The notes below the pieces were generated by a model. The model made no database searches, was not told where the DNA came from, and saw only the letters and a program-made list of their open reading frames with translations. From assembly GCA_002432565.1 (NCBI GenBank), contig DJFP01000152.1:1-16559 (forward strand): 16,559 nt of DNA, written 5' to 3'. Each line of letters opens with the position of its first letter. The first letter of the stretch is position 1. Below, piece after piece: positions 6,828 through 14,937 of the stretch. This stretch comes from Flavobacteriales bacterium UBA5869. Lineage in GTDB: Bacteria > Bacteroidota > Bacteroidia > Flavobacteriales_D > Crocinitomicaceae. Position numbers and translations under genes: made by a program.

Positions 6828-6853
6828 CTCAATAGGTGAAAATTTCTATTGAG
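6828..6853. repeat. Inverted repeat in the EPS gap
   Basis: CTCAATAG at 6828-6835 and CTATTGAG at 6846-6853 are perfect 8-base complements around a 10-base loop. No T-run follows on either strand, so it is not a typical terminator. Confidence 0.5.
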
Positions 6854-6943
6854 CTGATATTTAGGTGTTTATTTGAAGGGGCCAAATGGCAAGTCTTCGT
6901 TTGTTTAACCGATTTGTTATTTTCAGGTTTGAATTTGGTTTCC

Positions 6944-6965
6944 GAATTTCCGATTCGGGAAATTC
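6944..6965. repeat. Second inverted repeat in the EPS gap
   Basis: GAATTTCC at 6944-6951 and GGAAATTC at 6958-6965 pair perfectly around a 6-base loop. There is no adjacent T-run. It could be an RNA hairpin in a transcript running through from the upstream glycosyltransferase genes. Confidence 0.5.
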
Positions 6966-6993
6966 CCCGGAGTCTTCACCAAATTCACCAGTG

Positions 6994-7001
6994 CAAATTT
7001 A
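6994..7001 (-). promoter_or_regulatory. Weak candidate -7 box in the EPS gap
   Basis: On the - strand TAAATTTG matches TAnnTTTG; at the 19-base distance upstream there is TTTA instead of TTTG. If used, it would give a leader of nearly 500 bases containing both hairpins and the small ORF. Confidence 0.2.
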
Positions 7002-7123
7002 CACATTTAATTTCAATTAATAAAATGATAGGTATTTCCCCGTCACTTTTCGCTTTGCATGGTTTTTTCCTTTATTCGAGTTGCTATTACACCGAATACA
7101 GGGGGGGCAATTGCATTAGTATT

Positions 7124-8200
7124 TTAACGATTCAGTGTCTCTGATAAAAGTACTTGATATTTTTTTGAAACAATTTCCCATGTATAACGATTTTCTGCGA
7201 TTACTCTCATATCTTTTCCATTTTGAATAAAAGAAGCGGAGGGAAGCTTGACCAATCTTCTTAAAGTGGATATATCCGAAAAATAGTCGGCTTTATTTTC
7301 CGTTGTTTCTCTATTGTAGGGTACATCAAAAGCTATGATCGGCAGAGATAAGTACATCGCTTCCACTAGTGATGGGTTTGTACCACCGGCACTGTGCCCA
7401 TGAATATATACCCAACATGTATTTCTTAAAGTATTCAGTTTTCCGGTATCATAAATAGGATCAAGCATATACAGGTTAGAAAAGGAGTCAAACTTTTTTA
7501 GTAAATTTTGTCCGTAGATGCTATTTTTCCAGTTTCCCACCATAACCAGGTTTACAGATGGTAATTGCGAAAAGGCTTCAAGAATTAAATGGATATTGTT
7601 TTCCGGTTCTATCCTACAAACTCCGAATGCGTAATCTTCAGGAAGTTTAATATCATTGACGTTAGATGAAACTGTGTTCACATGGTCTGCTCCATATTCA
7701 ATCAACCAGCTGGATTTTCCATATTGATTTTGCAAATAACGTTGTATTTCAATATTATCCGCTATAAGTTCATCAGACCATTTTACAGCGACAGCTTCAG
7801 ACAGACGAAGAAATTTTTTTGCGGTTTTTCCCCATTTATCTCTTTTCCATTCCAAACCATCCAAATGAACAATGTATTTACGGCGGGTCAGGATTTTCAA
7901 TAAAGGTAATATTAAAGCTCCTGATACGCCTAGCATAAGAATAGTCTTGTGTGAAAAAACAGCATGTAAAACAGATACCACATCGTAGGGAATACTTTGA
8001 ATACCATTTGCATTGAGAGGGATATATTTCAAGTCAGCTTCTTTGTAATTCTTTTGTTTTTGCTTGTAATTTTTGGTACTGCAATACACTGTAAAATTGA
8101 AATCTTTGCCTAAATAGTTTATCAACTGCTCTGCCAGAGTTTCAAATCCTCCATAATTTGCAGGAATACCTGCCGAGCCAATGATGGCTATTTTCTTCAT
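7124..8200 (-). CDS. DUF1972-type glycosyltransferase
   Basis: The N-terminus MKKIAIIGSAGIPANYGGFETLAE is diagnostic of the DUF1972 group of GT-B enzymes, which includes rhamnosyl- and other sugar transferases of EPS loci. The 358-residue protein also has VHLDGLEWKRDKW at 111-123 and a C-terminal Rossmann half with GTNPSLVEAM at 273-282, the nucleotide-sugar site. It is cytosolic, probably membrane-associated, and adds one sugar to the lipid-linked repeat unit; donor and linkage are unknown. The frame opens five codons earlier (ATG 8215), but ATG 8200 matches homologue starts and has AGGAAG just upstream. It follows the preceding glycosyltransferase by 24 bases and is the last gene before the 617-base gap; no clear terminator follows. 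Confidence 0.9.
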   Translation of the reverse strand: MKKIAIIGSAGIPANYGGFETLAEQLINYLGKDFNFTVYCSTKNYKQKQKNYKEADLKYIPLNANGIQSIPYDVVSVLHAVFSHKTILMLGVSGALILPLLKILTRRKYIVHLDGLEWKRDKWGKTAKKFLRLSEAVAVKWSDELIADNIEIQRYLQNQYGKSSWLIEYGADHVNTVSSNVNDIKLPEDYAFGVCRIEPENNIHLILEAFSQLPSVNLVMVGNWKNSIYGQNLLKKFDSFSNLYMLDPIYDTGKLNTLRNTCWVYIHGHSAGGTNPSLVEAMYLSLPIIAFDVPYNRETTENKADYFSDISTLRRLVKLPSASFIQNGKDMRVIAENRYTWEIVSKKYQVLLSETLNR

Positions 8201-8224
8201 ATTCTTCCTCATCATTGGGGTAAT

Positions 8225-9445
8225 TTAAATGATGTTTAAATCCGACGATCTGTGAAATTTGAACATCTGATCGATCATTCCTGATGCAATTACTTCCCAC
8301 GTAATTTCAGACGGTAATTCATACTGAATATTCATGATGGGAAGTTGGGAGATTAAGAGTCCTGTTTTTTCAATGAACTCTTCTTCATTCTTGCAAATAA
8401 AAATGGATTTATCATTATTGTATTTTTTAATATTACCAATATCCGTTGATACAATTGGTTTATTGCATGCCATATATTCATAAAATTTGATGGGATCTCC
8501 TCCGTGCTGTTCTTCTATGTAGTATGGAATAATGCAAATATTAAAAGCGTGGTAATAAGCTGGTAGGGTATTGTACTGCTTATCTCCTAGAAAATGGATG
8601 TTTTTAAGATTTGACATCCCATTTATCCAATGTTTTTTCTTCCAATCCGGATCCAGGAATTTCCCGATTAATACGAAATGAACATCAGGGTGTGTTTTTG
8701 CTAGTTTCATAAGTATCCCAGCATTAAACATACGCTGTATTTTACCAGCATAACCTACAATTTTACCTGAAGGAATATCTGCAGGTTTGGGGAAGGTTCC
8801 ATGGAATTTATCAAAGTCAACCCCATTTGGCTCCAGTTTCAAAAAAGCTTTACACTTTGGTTTCAAGTAATTATAGGTGTCCTGTGAATTAACAAAAATA
8901 AAATCGAAATGTTGTTTGGCAGTTTCATATAATGAAACAATGGTATTGTTAAAATAATTCCAGTTTTTGTACTTTGCAAAATTATCTACGGCATCCAATA
9001 CTTTTACATCTGCTTTAAGATTCATTGCTGTTTCAACGGAAAATGGAGCAGACATGTATACTCCGAAATGCTGAATTCCTATTTGATCCAGCATTTGTTT
9101 GATTTTTGTAGCTGTTTTCTTTTTCGAATATATAAAGGGCAACCAAGCATGTCTTTTGCGAATAACGGATAAAAAATCAAAAACGAAAAAATCAATGATA
9201 TAAACTTTTTCATTTAACTGTTGTAGATAACAGAAATCGTTTTTATAGATCACCCGTTGAAGCGTGCGTATCTTTTTCCTTTTGAGAAGAACCTCGGCCA
9301 ATGAAGTAGGTCTGTTAACAATCACAATTTTATCCAAATCATGATTTTTCATAAAATGCTCGTATAGATGTGCATCACGGGTTCTGAAACCTTCTCGCAA
9401 AGACACTTTATAATCATGAAAGGGAATAACGACCAGATTGTTCAT
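8225..9445 (-). CDS. Glycosyltransferase, GT-B fold (TuaH-like)
   Basis: This 406-residue protein has a two-half GT-B layout. The N-terminal acceptor half is divergent. The C-terminal half starts near KIVGYAGKIQ (228-237) and carries the nucleotide-sugar signature GDPIKFYEYMACNKPIVSTD at 316-335, in which E323 takes the conserved acidic position. It resembles the TuaH-like group of polysaccharide glycosyltransferases, though I cannot give the donor or linkage. There is no signal peptide and no clear membrane helix, so it acts on the cytosolic face. It starts two bases after the stop of the EpsG-like polymerase gene, so the two are very likely co-translated. Confidence 0.87.
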   Translation of the reverse strand: MNNLVVIPFHDYKVSLREGFRTRDAHLYEHFMKNHDLDKIVIVNRPTSLAEVLLKRKKIRTLQRVIYKNDFCYLQQLNEKVYIIDFFVFDFLSVIRKRHAWLPFIYSKKKTATKIKQMLDQIGIQHFGVYMSAPFSVETAMNLKADVKVLDAVDNFAKYKNWNYFNNTIVSLYETAKQHFDFIFVNSQDTYNYLKPKCKAFLKLEPNGVDFDKFHGTFPKPADIPSGKIVGYAGKIQRMFNAGILMKLAKTHPDVHFVLIGKFLDPDWKKKHWINGMSNLKNIHFLGDKQYNTLPAYYHAFNICIIPYYIEEQHGGDPIKFYEYMACNKPIVSTDIGNIKKYNNDKSIFICKNEEEFIEKTGLLISQLPIMNIQYELPSEITWEVIASGMIDQMFKFHRSSDLNII

Positions 9446-9447
9446 TC

Positions 9448-10563
9448 TCAGGTAAAAATATAATTGAAGTTCAAATAGGTATTACTTCCATAGGTTAGTA
9501 TAGCAGAAACAAATAAGATTCCGAGCATGTAGATAAGATGTTTTTTTCGGTTTTCGATTTCTATCAATTTTACACAAAATACCAATCCTGGTAAGAAAGC
9601 ACTATACATAAATCTGTAAGAATACGGACTTTGCCAAATTAGAGCGTAAGGTATGGCAAGAAAGAATACCAACATTGCAAATAATAATATGGGGCGTCTA
9701 TTGGTTAATGATTTCACCTGTTTTCGATAGAGATAGAATGTACCCAAAAACCCTGCCAGAATAAGTAAGAAATAATATTTAAATAGTCCGGAAAGAATCT
9801 GTTGTTCCGATATTAAGTATATATTGAATTTATTTCCAACACTTTGGTCGACATCAAACATAGGAAGCGATAGGATTGTTGTTAGACCTGATAAACTGTC
9901 TGTAAGATTAATTCCGTGCCATAAAACGATCAATGTGATAAAAACAATCGCCATCAGGTTAATTATTTTGAACATCCATTTTTCATTTTTAATCCATGCT
10001 AAGAAATAGAAGAGTCCAAAAGGGAGTGCTGATTTGTGCAGAATTACTACAAGGAAAGCTGCAATTTTAGGAATTACCTGCCGCTGATAAGCCAATACAA
10101 AAATCAAGGTAACAATGCATGTTGATAATCCTTGTCTCAAACCATTTGTCAGCATATCGAAACCAGGTAAAAAGCTTATGTAGGCCAAAAGCACAAGAAC
10201 GGTATTCTGAAGTTTCATTGCACGGCAAATCAGTATGATAAGCAGTATCTGTATGAAGACATTTGCAAAGATAAATCCGGTTGACCCTGTGACCAAACGA
10301 AGCAGGTAAGTAAAACCATTGTACAACAACTCAAACCCATCATTTGATTTGTCTGAGTTAAAATACTTCACGTAGCTCATTGTATCAGTTCCCGAAGTTT
10401 CATTTCTTAGCCCTAAAAAAATGAAGGAAAAGGAAAGTATCATTACTATCGACCAAAACTTAACGAGTTTTTTCTTCTCGATAACAGAAATAAGTGCCAC
10501 GAGCCAGATGAGCAGGTAGAATATGCCGGTTATGTTTGAGAAGAAATGTGTTAAGTACTCCAT
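9448..10563 (-). CDS. EpsG-family polysaccharide polymerase (Wzy role)
   Basis: A 371-residue, very hydrophobic protein with about ten to twelve predicted membrane segments. The EpsG family is recognised from the early motif GLRNETSGTDTMSYVKYF at 51-68, the counterpart of the RxxxGTDxxxY pattern, followed by alternating helices and polar loops. In Wzx/Wzy systems this protein joins flipped repeat units into the polymer on the periplasmic side. It is the only polymerase candidate in the locus, which supports the role. AGGA lies just before the ATG. It sits between two glycosyltransferase genes with short gaps (15 bases before, 2 bases after). EpsG-like proteins are poorly conserved, so function is inferred from motif, topology and context. 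Confidence 0.85.
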   Translation of the reverse strand: MEYLTHFFSNITGIFYLLIWLVALISVIEKKKLVKFWSIVMILSFSFIFLGLRNETSGTDTMSYVKYFNSDKSNDGFELLYNGFTYLLRLVTGSTGFIFANVFIQILLIILICRAMKLQNTVLVLLAYISFLPGFDMLTNGLRQGLSTCIVTLIFVLAYQRQVIPKIAAFLVVILHKSALPFGLFYFLAWIKNEKWMFKIINLMAIVFITLIVLWHGINLTDSLSGLTTILSLPMFDVDQSVGNKFNIYLISEQQILSGLFKYYFLLILAGFLGTFYLYRKQVKSLTNRRPILLFAMLVFFLAIPYALIWQSPYSYRFMYSAFLPGLVFCVKLIEIENRKKHLIYMLGILFVSAILTYGSNTYLNFNYIFT

Positions 10564-10578
10564 GTTTCCTAAAACAAT

Positions 10579-11829
10579 TTATTTTTTAGATCGAATGACT
10601 TTTTTAGTAAACCGAATAGCCTTTTTTGCAAATGGTTTTACTTTAAAAAAGGTAAACCAGATCAACTTCAGGGAAGTTCTTTTTTTATAGAAATAGCGAT
10701 TGTTTTCAAAATTTTTAATCGATTCAGGATCTTTACCTTCACTAATTTTTAGGGAAGAGAATAAAGAATTAATAACTTTTCCGTTTGTCTTCCAGTCCAG
10801 GTTTTCAACAGCATAAGATCGGGCTTTTTGCTGAAATATTTCGATTAGATCTTCGTGTTGAGTATAAAACTCCATTGCTTCTTTCAATGAATTTACGGAT
10901 GGGTAGCATTCTGGCCAATAATACCCGTCTTTTCTCATCCCATAAGAATCAATTGAGACTAATTTCCCATTTTCCCCCTCTACAATGAATTCATTCATTG
11001 GTGGACAATCCGATGCAATTAAAGGCAATCCGCAAGCCAGAGCCTCTGACATAGTTAATCCGATTCCATCTAATCTGGAAGGGTATACATAAACATTTCC
11101 AAGATGATATAATCCGGGAGCTGTAACTGTTTTCGTATGAATTTCCAATTGATTATTCCTGGTCAGTTTTTCAATAGTTGCTTCTAAGTCAGGAAAATAA
11201 ATTCCTAGATCTACCTGGGTATGAACAATTAGTTTTGCATCCGATGAATCAATTTGATTGAATGCTTTGATGATGAGGTCTGTTCCTTTGCGATAAGGAT
11301 TGAAACCTGCAGAATGAAAAAAACGAATTTTGGCGTTTTTATCCGCTGTTGTAATTTGAGGTTTAAAAAGGTCGACATCCGTTCCCCATGGAACAAAGAA
11401 ACATTGCGGATGCCATGAAAATGCTTCATAATGCCTTTTTGTATTGCATATCAGAAAGTCGTAATTTTTAAAAAGCGGAATGGTTTCTTTTGTATAGTAA
11501 TCAATGTACGAACCTGTTTTAACTCCTAATTCATTGCAGAGTGCTACAGGAAGCCACCAATGCTGCTCATTAAAAAAAACAATCTCGATTTCATTATCCG
11601 ATATCCACTTTTCAAATCTTTTAAGGTTCAAAAAAGTAGGTACTCTGAAATAGGAATAGTTATCCCAGGTTATTTTCTCATTGTCCCAGTGTTCATCATT
11701 TTTTGCAAAATACTCACCACCTCTGGCATAAACATAAACTTCATGTTCCTGTTCCAGCATTTTTTTATATTGTTGGGAAACATATCCTGCGCCTCGCTCA
11801 AACCAAACTGTTACAATACCTATTTTCAT
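10579..11829 (-). CDS. Glycosyltransferase family 4
   Basis: A 416-residue GT-B enzyme. The N-terminal half opens MKIGIVTVWFERGAGYVSQQ with the Gly-rich acceptor loop of GT4. The C-terminal half begins near IRFFHSAGFNPYRKGTDLII (168-187, with R180 and K181 in phosphate-binding positions) and carries SRLDGIGLTMSEALACG at 251-267. The first acid of the usual EX7E pair is Asp (D254) and the second is E262, a conservative change. The last 50 residues are rich in Lys and Arg and may contact the membrane. ATG 11829 is used; the in-frame TTG two codons earlier is a less likely start. It lies 24 bases after the flippase stop. It adds one sugar of the repeat unit; donor unknown. Confidence 0.9.
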   Translation of the reverse strand: MKIGIVTVWFERGAGYVSQQYKKMLEQEHEVYVYARGGEYFAKNDEHWDNEKITWDNYSYFRVPTFLNLKRFEKWISDNEIEIVFFNEQHWWLPVALCNELGVKTGSYIDYYTKETIPLFKNYDFLICNTKRHYEAFSWHPQCFFVPWGTDVDLFKPQITTADKNAKIRFFHSAGFNPYRKGTDLIIKAFNQIDSSDAKLIVHTQVDLGIYFPDLEATIEKLTRNNQLEIHTKTVTAPGLYHLGNVYVYPSRLDGIGLTMSEALACGLPLIASDCPPMNEFIVEGENGKLVSIDSYGMRKDGYYWPECYPSVNSLKEAMEFYTQHEDLIEIFQQKARSYAVENLDWKTNGKVINSLFSSLKISEGKDPESIKNFENNRYFYKKRTSLKLIWFTFFKVKPFAKKAIRFTKKVIRSKK

Positions 11830-11853
11830 AATCAATATACCCCAATCGAATAC

Positions 11854-13335
11854 TCAATTGATCCGGTCCTTTAAATTAATTAAAATCCTCATTTTCTTAA
11901 TTTTATCCGGTAAAAAACTAAATGCATCACTTATCAGGATGCGCTCAAATTTCAAAGCAAGCCAGAAAAAAAGTGTGGCAAATAATAGACTTATTACAAG
12001 CATCGACCAAAGAGAATTTCCTGTAATCATCAATAAGAGATAACATGGAATTGCTGCTATTATTGAGAGTAAAAATGGTTTACTATAAACAGCGATATAC
12101 TCAGAAAAGCTAACTTTTATAAGTGGATGGACGTTCATTTTCCAATTCGGGATGAACAAGACAACCTGAAGTAGCATTGTTCCGACTGCAATTCCGGTAA
12201 TTCCCCAATTGCTTCCCGTAAAAATAGAAATCGGATACAATATGAAGACAAGCAAATTCCAGACAAAGGCTTTTTTTGCTTTTCCGAATGAGAGTAAGAG
12301 ACTCCCGGCTGGGCTTCCGAAAGACCTGAATACGAAGGTAAGGGCAAGTATCTGAATCAATGGAATTGCATCCACCCATTTAGGACCAAATAAAACAAGT
12401 ACCAAAGGTTCGGCTAACACAATTATCAGCAGGTAGATCAGAATATTGATGTAAGAAAGATAATTCAGTGTTTTGAGAAAAATCAGTTTTAATTTGGGGA
12501 TGTCATGGTTTATTTTTGACATCACCGGGAAGGTCACTCTGGTAATTATCGGATTGATAATCATATAGGGTTTGCTTGTGAGGTCTTTGGCAATATTATA
12601 AGTTCCTAGAATTTCGATTCCTAATATTTTTCCGATTAAAATGGTATCTGTTTGCAAAGCAAAGTAATTCAGGAATTTATCTCCCATTTGAAACAACCCA
12701 AAATTGAGGTACGCCTTAACTCTTTGGAAACTGAAAAAAAACTCCGGATGGTAATACTTTCTTCCTGTGATATTATAACCAATGGAGCTGCATAGAGCGT
12801 AAACAGGTGTGCTTACCGCAAGTGCATACACTCCATAGTCCAGGAATGCCAAAATGATGACAGATAGAAAGGATATTAATCTGGAAGCAATTTCTACCTG
12901 GGCAAGGGTTTTAAACTTAAGTTCCTTTTGAAGAAAAACCATGAACTGTTGTCCCCAAGGCTGTATAATAAAAGAGATTGCAACCAGTTTCAAAAGAGGC
13001 AACAGTTTATCTTCATCGTAAAATCGGGCAATCAGTCCGGATGAAAAAAATAGCAACAGGAAAAAGAGTGCTCCTATAGCGATATTAAACCAGTAGAGTG
13101 AGCTCAACTCTTTTTGAGTTATTTCTTTTTTGTAAATGATGGCATTAGAAACCCCCATATCTACAAATAGCTGTGAGAACCCGATAACAACCATTACAAT
13201 AGCCATTAATCCGAAATCCTGACGACTAAGTAATTGAGTCAAAATGATAAGTTGAATCAGTTGAATCAAAATAGTGAATACAGCAGACAATGTTGTCCAT
13301 TTTACTCCCGAAAATGCCTGTTGTTTAAGACTCAT
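11854..13335 (-). CDS. WzxC-type lipid-linked repeat-unit flippase
   Basis: A 493-residue polytopic protein with about 12-14 hydrophobic segments, typical of the polysaccharide-export part of the MOP superfamily. The N-terminus (SLKQQAFSGVKWTTLSAV, then ILTQLLSRQDFGLMAIV, then DMGVSNAIIYKKEITQKELSSLYW) closely follows the WzxC pattern seen in colanic-acid-type and Bacteroidota EPS loci. It would move undecaprenyl-PP-linked repeat units to the periplasmic face before polymerisation. Its ATG directly follows the wecB stop (TAAATG), so translation is probably coupled. It is the only flippase in the locus and, with the EpsG-like protein, defines the pathway as Wzx/Wzy-dependent and not ABC-dependent. 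Confidence 0.92.
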   Translation of the reverse strand: MSLKQQAFSGVKWTTLSAVFTILIQLIQLIILTQLLSRQDFGLMAIVMVVIGFSQLFVDMGVSNAIIYKKEITQKELSSLYWFNIAIGALFFLLLFFSSGLIARFYDEDKLLPLLKLVAISFIIQPWGQQFMVFLQKELKFKTLAQVEIASRLISFLSVIILAFLDYGVYALAVSTPVYALCSSIGYNITGRKYYHPEFFFSFQRVKAYLNFGLFQMGDKFLNYFALQTDTILIGKILGIEILGTYNIAKDLTSKPYMIINPIITRVTFPVMSKINHDIPKLKLIFLKTLNYLSYINILIYLLIIVLAEPLVLVLFGPKWVDAIPLIQILALTFVFRSFGSPAGSLLLSFGKAKKAFVWNLLVFILYPISIFTGSNWGITGIAVGTMLLQVVLFIPNWKMNVHPLIKVSFSEYIAVYSKPFLLSIIAAIPCYLLLMITGNSLWSMLVISLLFATLFFWLALKFERILISDAFSFLPDKIKKMRILINLKDRIN

Positions 13336-14472
13336 TTAGATTGTTTCGGACAAAACGCTGTCCATAAGATGTTTTACAATTCGTGCACAAGCCTTTCCGT
13401 CCCCGTAAGGATTGTGTGCCTGACTCATTTTCTCATAATGTTCATTATCGGTAATCAGTTTTTGAACCTCCGTAACAATTGTTTCTGTATTTGTTCCAAC
13501 CAATTTTACGGTTCCCGCTAAAATTGCTTCCGGTCTTTCGGTTGTATCCCGCATAACAAGTACGGGTTTTCCAAGACTTGGAGCTTCTTCCTGCACTCCG
13601 CCGCTATCTGTGATGATCAACTTTGAACGATCCATCATCCATACAAAATCGGGATAATCCAACGGATCGATTAATAAAATATTATCCGTGGATCCCAGCA
13701 GGCTGTAAACAGGTTTCTGTACATTCGGATTCAGGTGTACGGGATAAACGATCCATATATCGGGATAGCTTTCCGCAATTTCTTTCAGAGCCTTACAAAT
13801 ACGCATGAAACCTTCGCCGTGATTTTCCCTTCTATGACCTGTTACCAGGATCATTTCTTTATTTCCAAGCTTAGCGGAAAGACTGTGTATTAAGTCACTT
13901 GGATTTGACTTTACTTTTTCAACACTTTGTAAAAGAGCATCAATTACTGTATTTCCGGTAACCTGGATAGATTCCTCCGATATGTTCTCTCTTAAAAGAT
14001 TTTGCTTCGACTGCTCAGTAGGGGCAAAATGCAAATCTGTTAGTCGACCGGTTAACTGGCGATTCATCTCCTCGGGAAACGGCGAGTATTTATTAAAGGT
14101 TCTTAAACCTGCTTCTATGTGACAAATACGCGAACCGGAATAAAATGCGGCCAGACTTGCAGCGAAAGTCGTTGTGGTATCACCATGAACAAAGGTGTAA
14201 TCAGGTTTGTAAGTGTCAAAAACCCCTTTCAAACCGGTAACAATATCAGCAGTTAGTTGAAACAGGTTTTGATCCGGTTTCATCAAATCTAAATCATAAT
14301 CCGCAGACAAGTTGAAAAATGACATTACCTGATCGAGCATTTCACGGTGTTGCGCCGTCACACAAATACGAACTTCGAAGTCGGAGCTAAAGGCCTTTAG
14401 TTCCTTGACCAGTGGAGCCATTTTGATGGCTTCTGGTCGTGTACCGAAAATAACTAATACTTTTTTGCTCAT
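13336..14472 (-). CDS. wecB: Non-hydrolysing UDP-GlcNAc 2-epimerase
   Basis: WecB interconverts UDP-GlcNAc and UDP-ManNAc in the cytosol. All signatures are intact in this 378-residue protein: GTRPEAIK at 10-17, HGDTTTTF at 96-103 (D98), HIEAGLRT at 118-125 (E120), PEEMNRQ at 133-139, TGHRREN at 211-217 (H213), TDSGGVQEE at 288-296 and RDTTERPE at 308-315. These cover the catalytic acids and the substrate and allosteric UDP-GlcNAc contacts known for the family. Length is normal. It is the first gene of the EPS operon and the only sugar-nucleotide enzyme in it. No WecC-type UDP-ManNAc dehydrogenase is adjacent, so the polymer may contain ManNAc itself, or a dehydrogenase is encoded elsewhere. 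Confidence 0.96.
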   Translation of the reverse strand: MSKKVLVIFGTRPEAIKMAPLVKELKAFSSDFEVRICVTAQHREMLDQVMSFFNLSADYDLDLMKPDQNLFQLTADIVTGLKGVFDTYKPDYTFVHGDTTTTFAASLAAFYSGSRICHIEAGLRTFNKYSPFPEEMNRQLTGRLTDLHFAPTEQSKQNLLRENISEESIQVTGNTVIDALLQSVEKVKSNPSDLIHSLSAKLGNKEMILVTGHRRENHGEGFMRICKALKEIAESYPDIWIVYPVHLNPNVQKPVYSLLGSTDNILLIDPLDYPDFVWMMDRSKLIITDSGGVQEEAPSLGKPVLVMRDTTERPEAILAGTVKLVGTNTETIVTEVQKLITDNEHYEKMSQAHNPYGDGKACARIVKHLMDSVLSETI

Positions 14473-14612
14473 CCTCTTAGTTTAACTCCTTATCTCTATC
14501 GCTCATTCCACATATAAACCAGTTGTTCAGCTTGCTATTGTATTAAAGAACGGATTTAAAACAGGAAAGATCTTCAGACCAATTTTACGATCAAACAGCT
14601 AGTTGACTGCTG

Positions 14613-14620
14613 CAAATATA
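14613..14620 (-). promoter_or_regulatory. -7 box for the wecB-led EPS operon
   Basis: On the - strand TATATTTG matches TAnnTTTG exactly; no clear TTTG lies at the 19-base upstream distance. Transcription from it would leave a leader of roughly 135 bases before the wecB ATG at 14472. It is the best - strand box upstream of the EPS operon. Confidence 0.45.
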
Positions 14621-14898
14621 TTTATTTTTTAAGGGGTTTGTTAAAAAAACGCCCTGTATGTTTTTTTGCATCATTGAATTGAGTTTGTAATCAGTAAGTT
14701 AACGATAGATGTTGAAGTTTGTCAAAAATGCTGAGGCAATTTATGATTATACCCTGAAAAATAATATCAAACTAATAATGTGCTATTTTGTTTTATTAAT
14801 TTTGAACAATCAACTATTTTTTAGATATTTGGCATGTCTACAGCGGAAACCTTTTTTAAATTGAATTGTTTAATTATAAACTTAGAGCGTTCTTTAAG

Positions 14899-14906
14899 TA
14901 TATTTG
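14899..14906 (+). promoter_or_regulatory. -7 box for the ompA-like gene
   Basis: TATATTTG matches TAnnTTTG exactly and ends 31 bases before ATG 14938. The implied leader is A-rich (AAAAATAAAAAAGAAA region), a common feature of highly translated Bacteroidota genes that lack Shine-Dalgarno sequences. No TTTG is seen at the -33 distance. The box lies downstream of the earliest in-frame ATG (14866), which argues for the 14938 start. Confidence 0.55.
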
Positions 14907-14937
14907 CAACAAAAATAAAAAAGAAATATCCTGTACC

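Larger units (their letters stand above)
6507..7123. other. 617-base gap between the two halves of the EPS locus
   Basis: No gene of normal length is supported here. The stretch is AT-rich and contains, from low to high coordinate, a good - strand promoter (6603-6633), a possible 49-codon - strand ORF (6622-6771), inverted repeats at 6828-6853 and 6944-6965, a second weaker - strand -7 box (6994-7001) and a run of seven G (7101-7107). Three frames on the - strand hold short protein-like stretches that do not join into one frame, so a decayed gene is possible. A longer + strand frame across 6836-7144 has no domain or codon support and is treated as noise. Confidence 0.6.
14473..14937. other. 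Divergent promoter region between wecB and ompA-like
   Basis: No gene is supported in this 465-base AT-rich stretch. It holds a - strand -7 box for the EPS operon (14613-14620) and a + strand -7 box for the ompA-like gene (14899-14906). Short frames, for example ATG 14834 to TGA 14941, look like chance. Positions 14640-14860 between the two boxes are AT-rich with no structure I can name and could bind regulators. Confidence 0.7.

Noticed and set aside
6836..7144. A 102-codon + strand frame in the EPS gap
   Set aside because: No recognisable domain, no promoter or ribosome binding site, and it extends into the 3' end of the opposite-strand glycosyltransferase gene. It is best seen as chance.
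12110..12379. Two overlapping - strand frames inside the flippase gene
   Set aside because: They are alternate frames of the same strand within a clear flippase gene, with no start signal and no family resemblance.
13234..13521. A 95-codon + strand frame across the wecB/flippase junction
   Set aside because: It is antisense to two firm genes joined by TAAATG, with no supporting signals.
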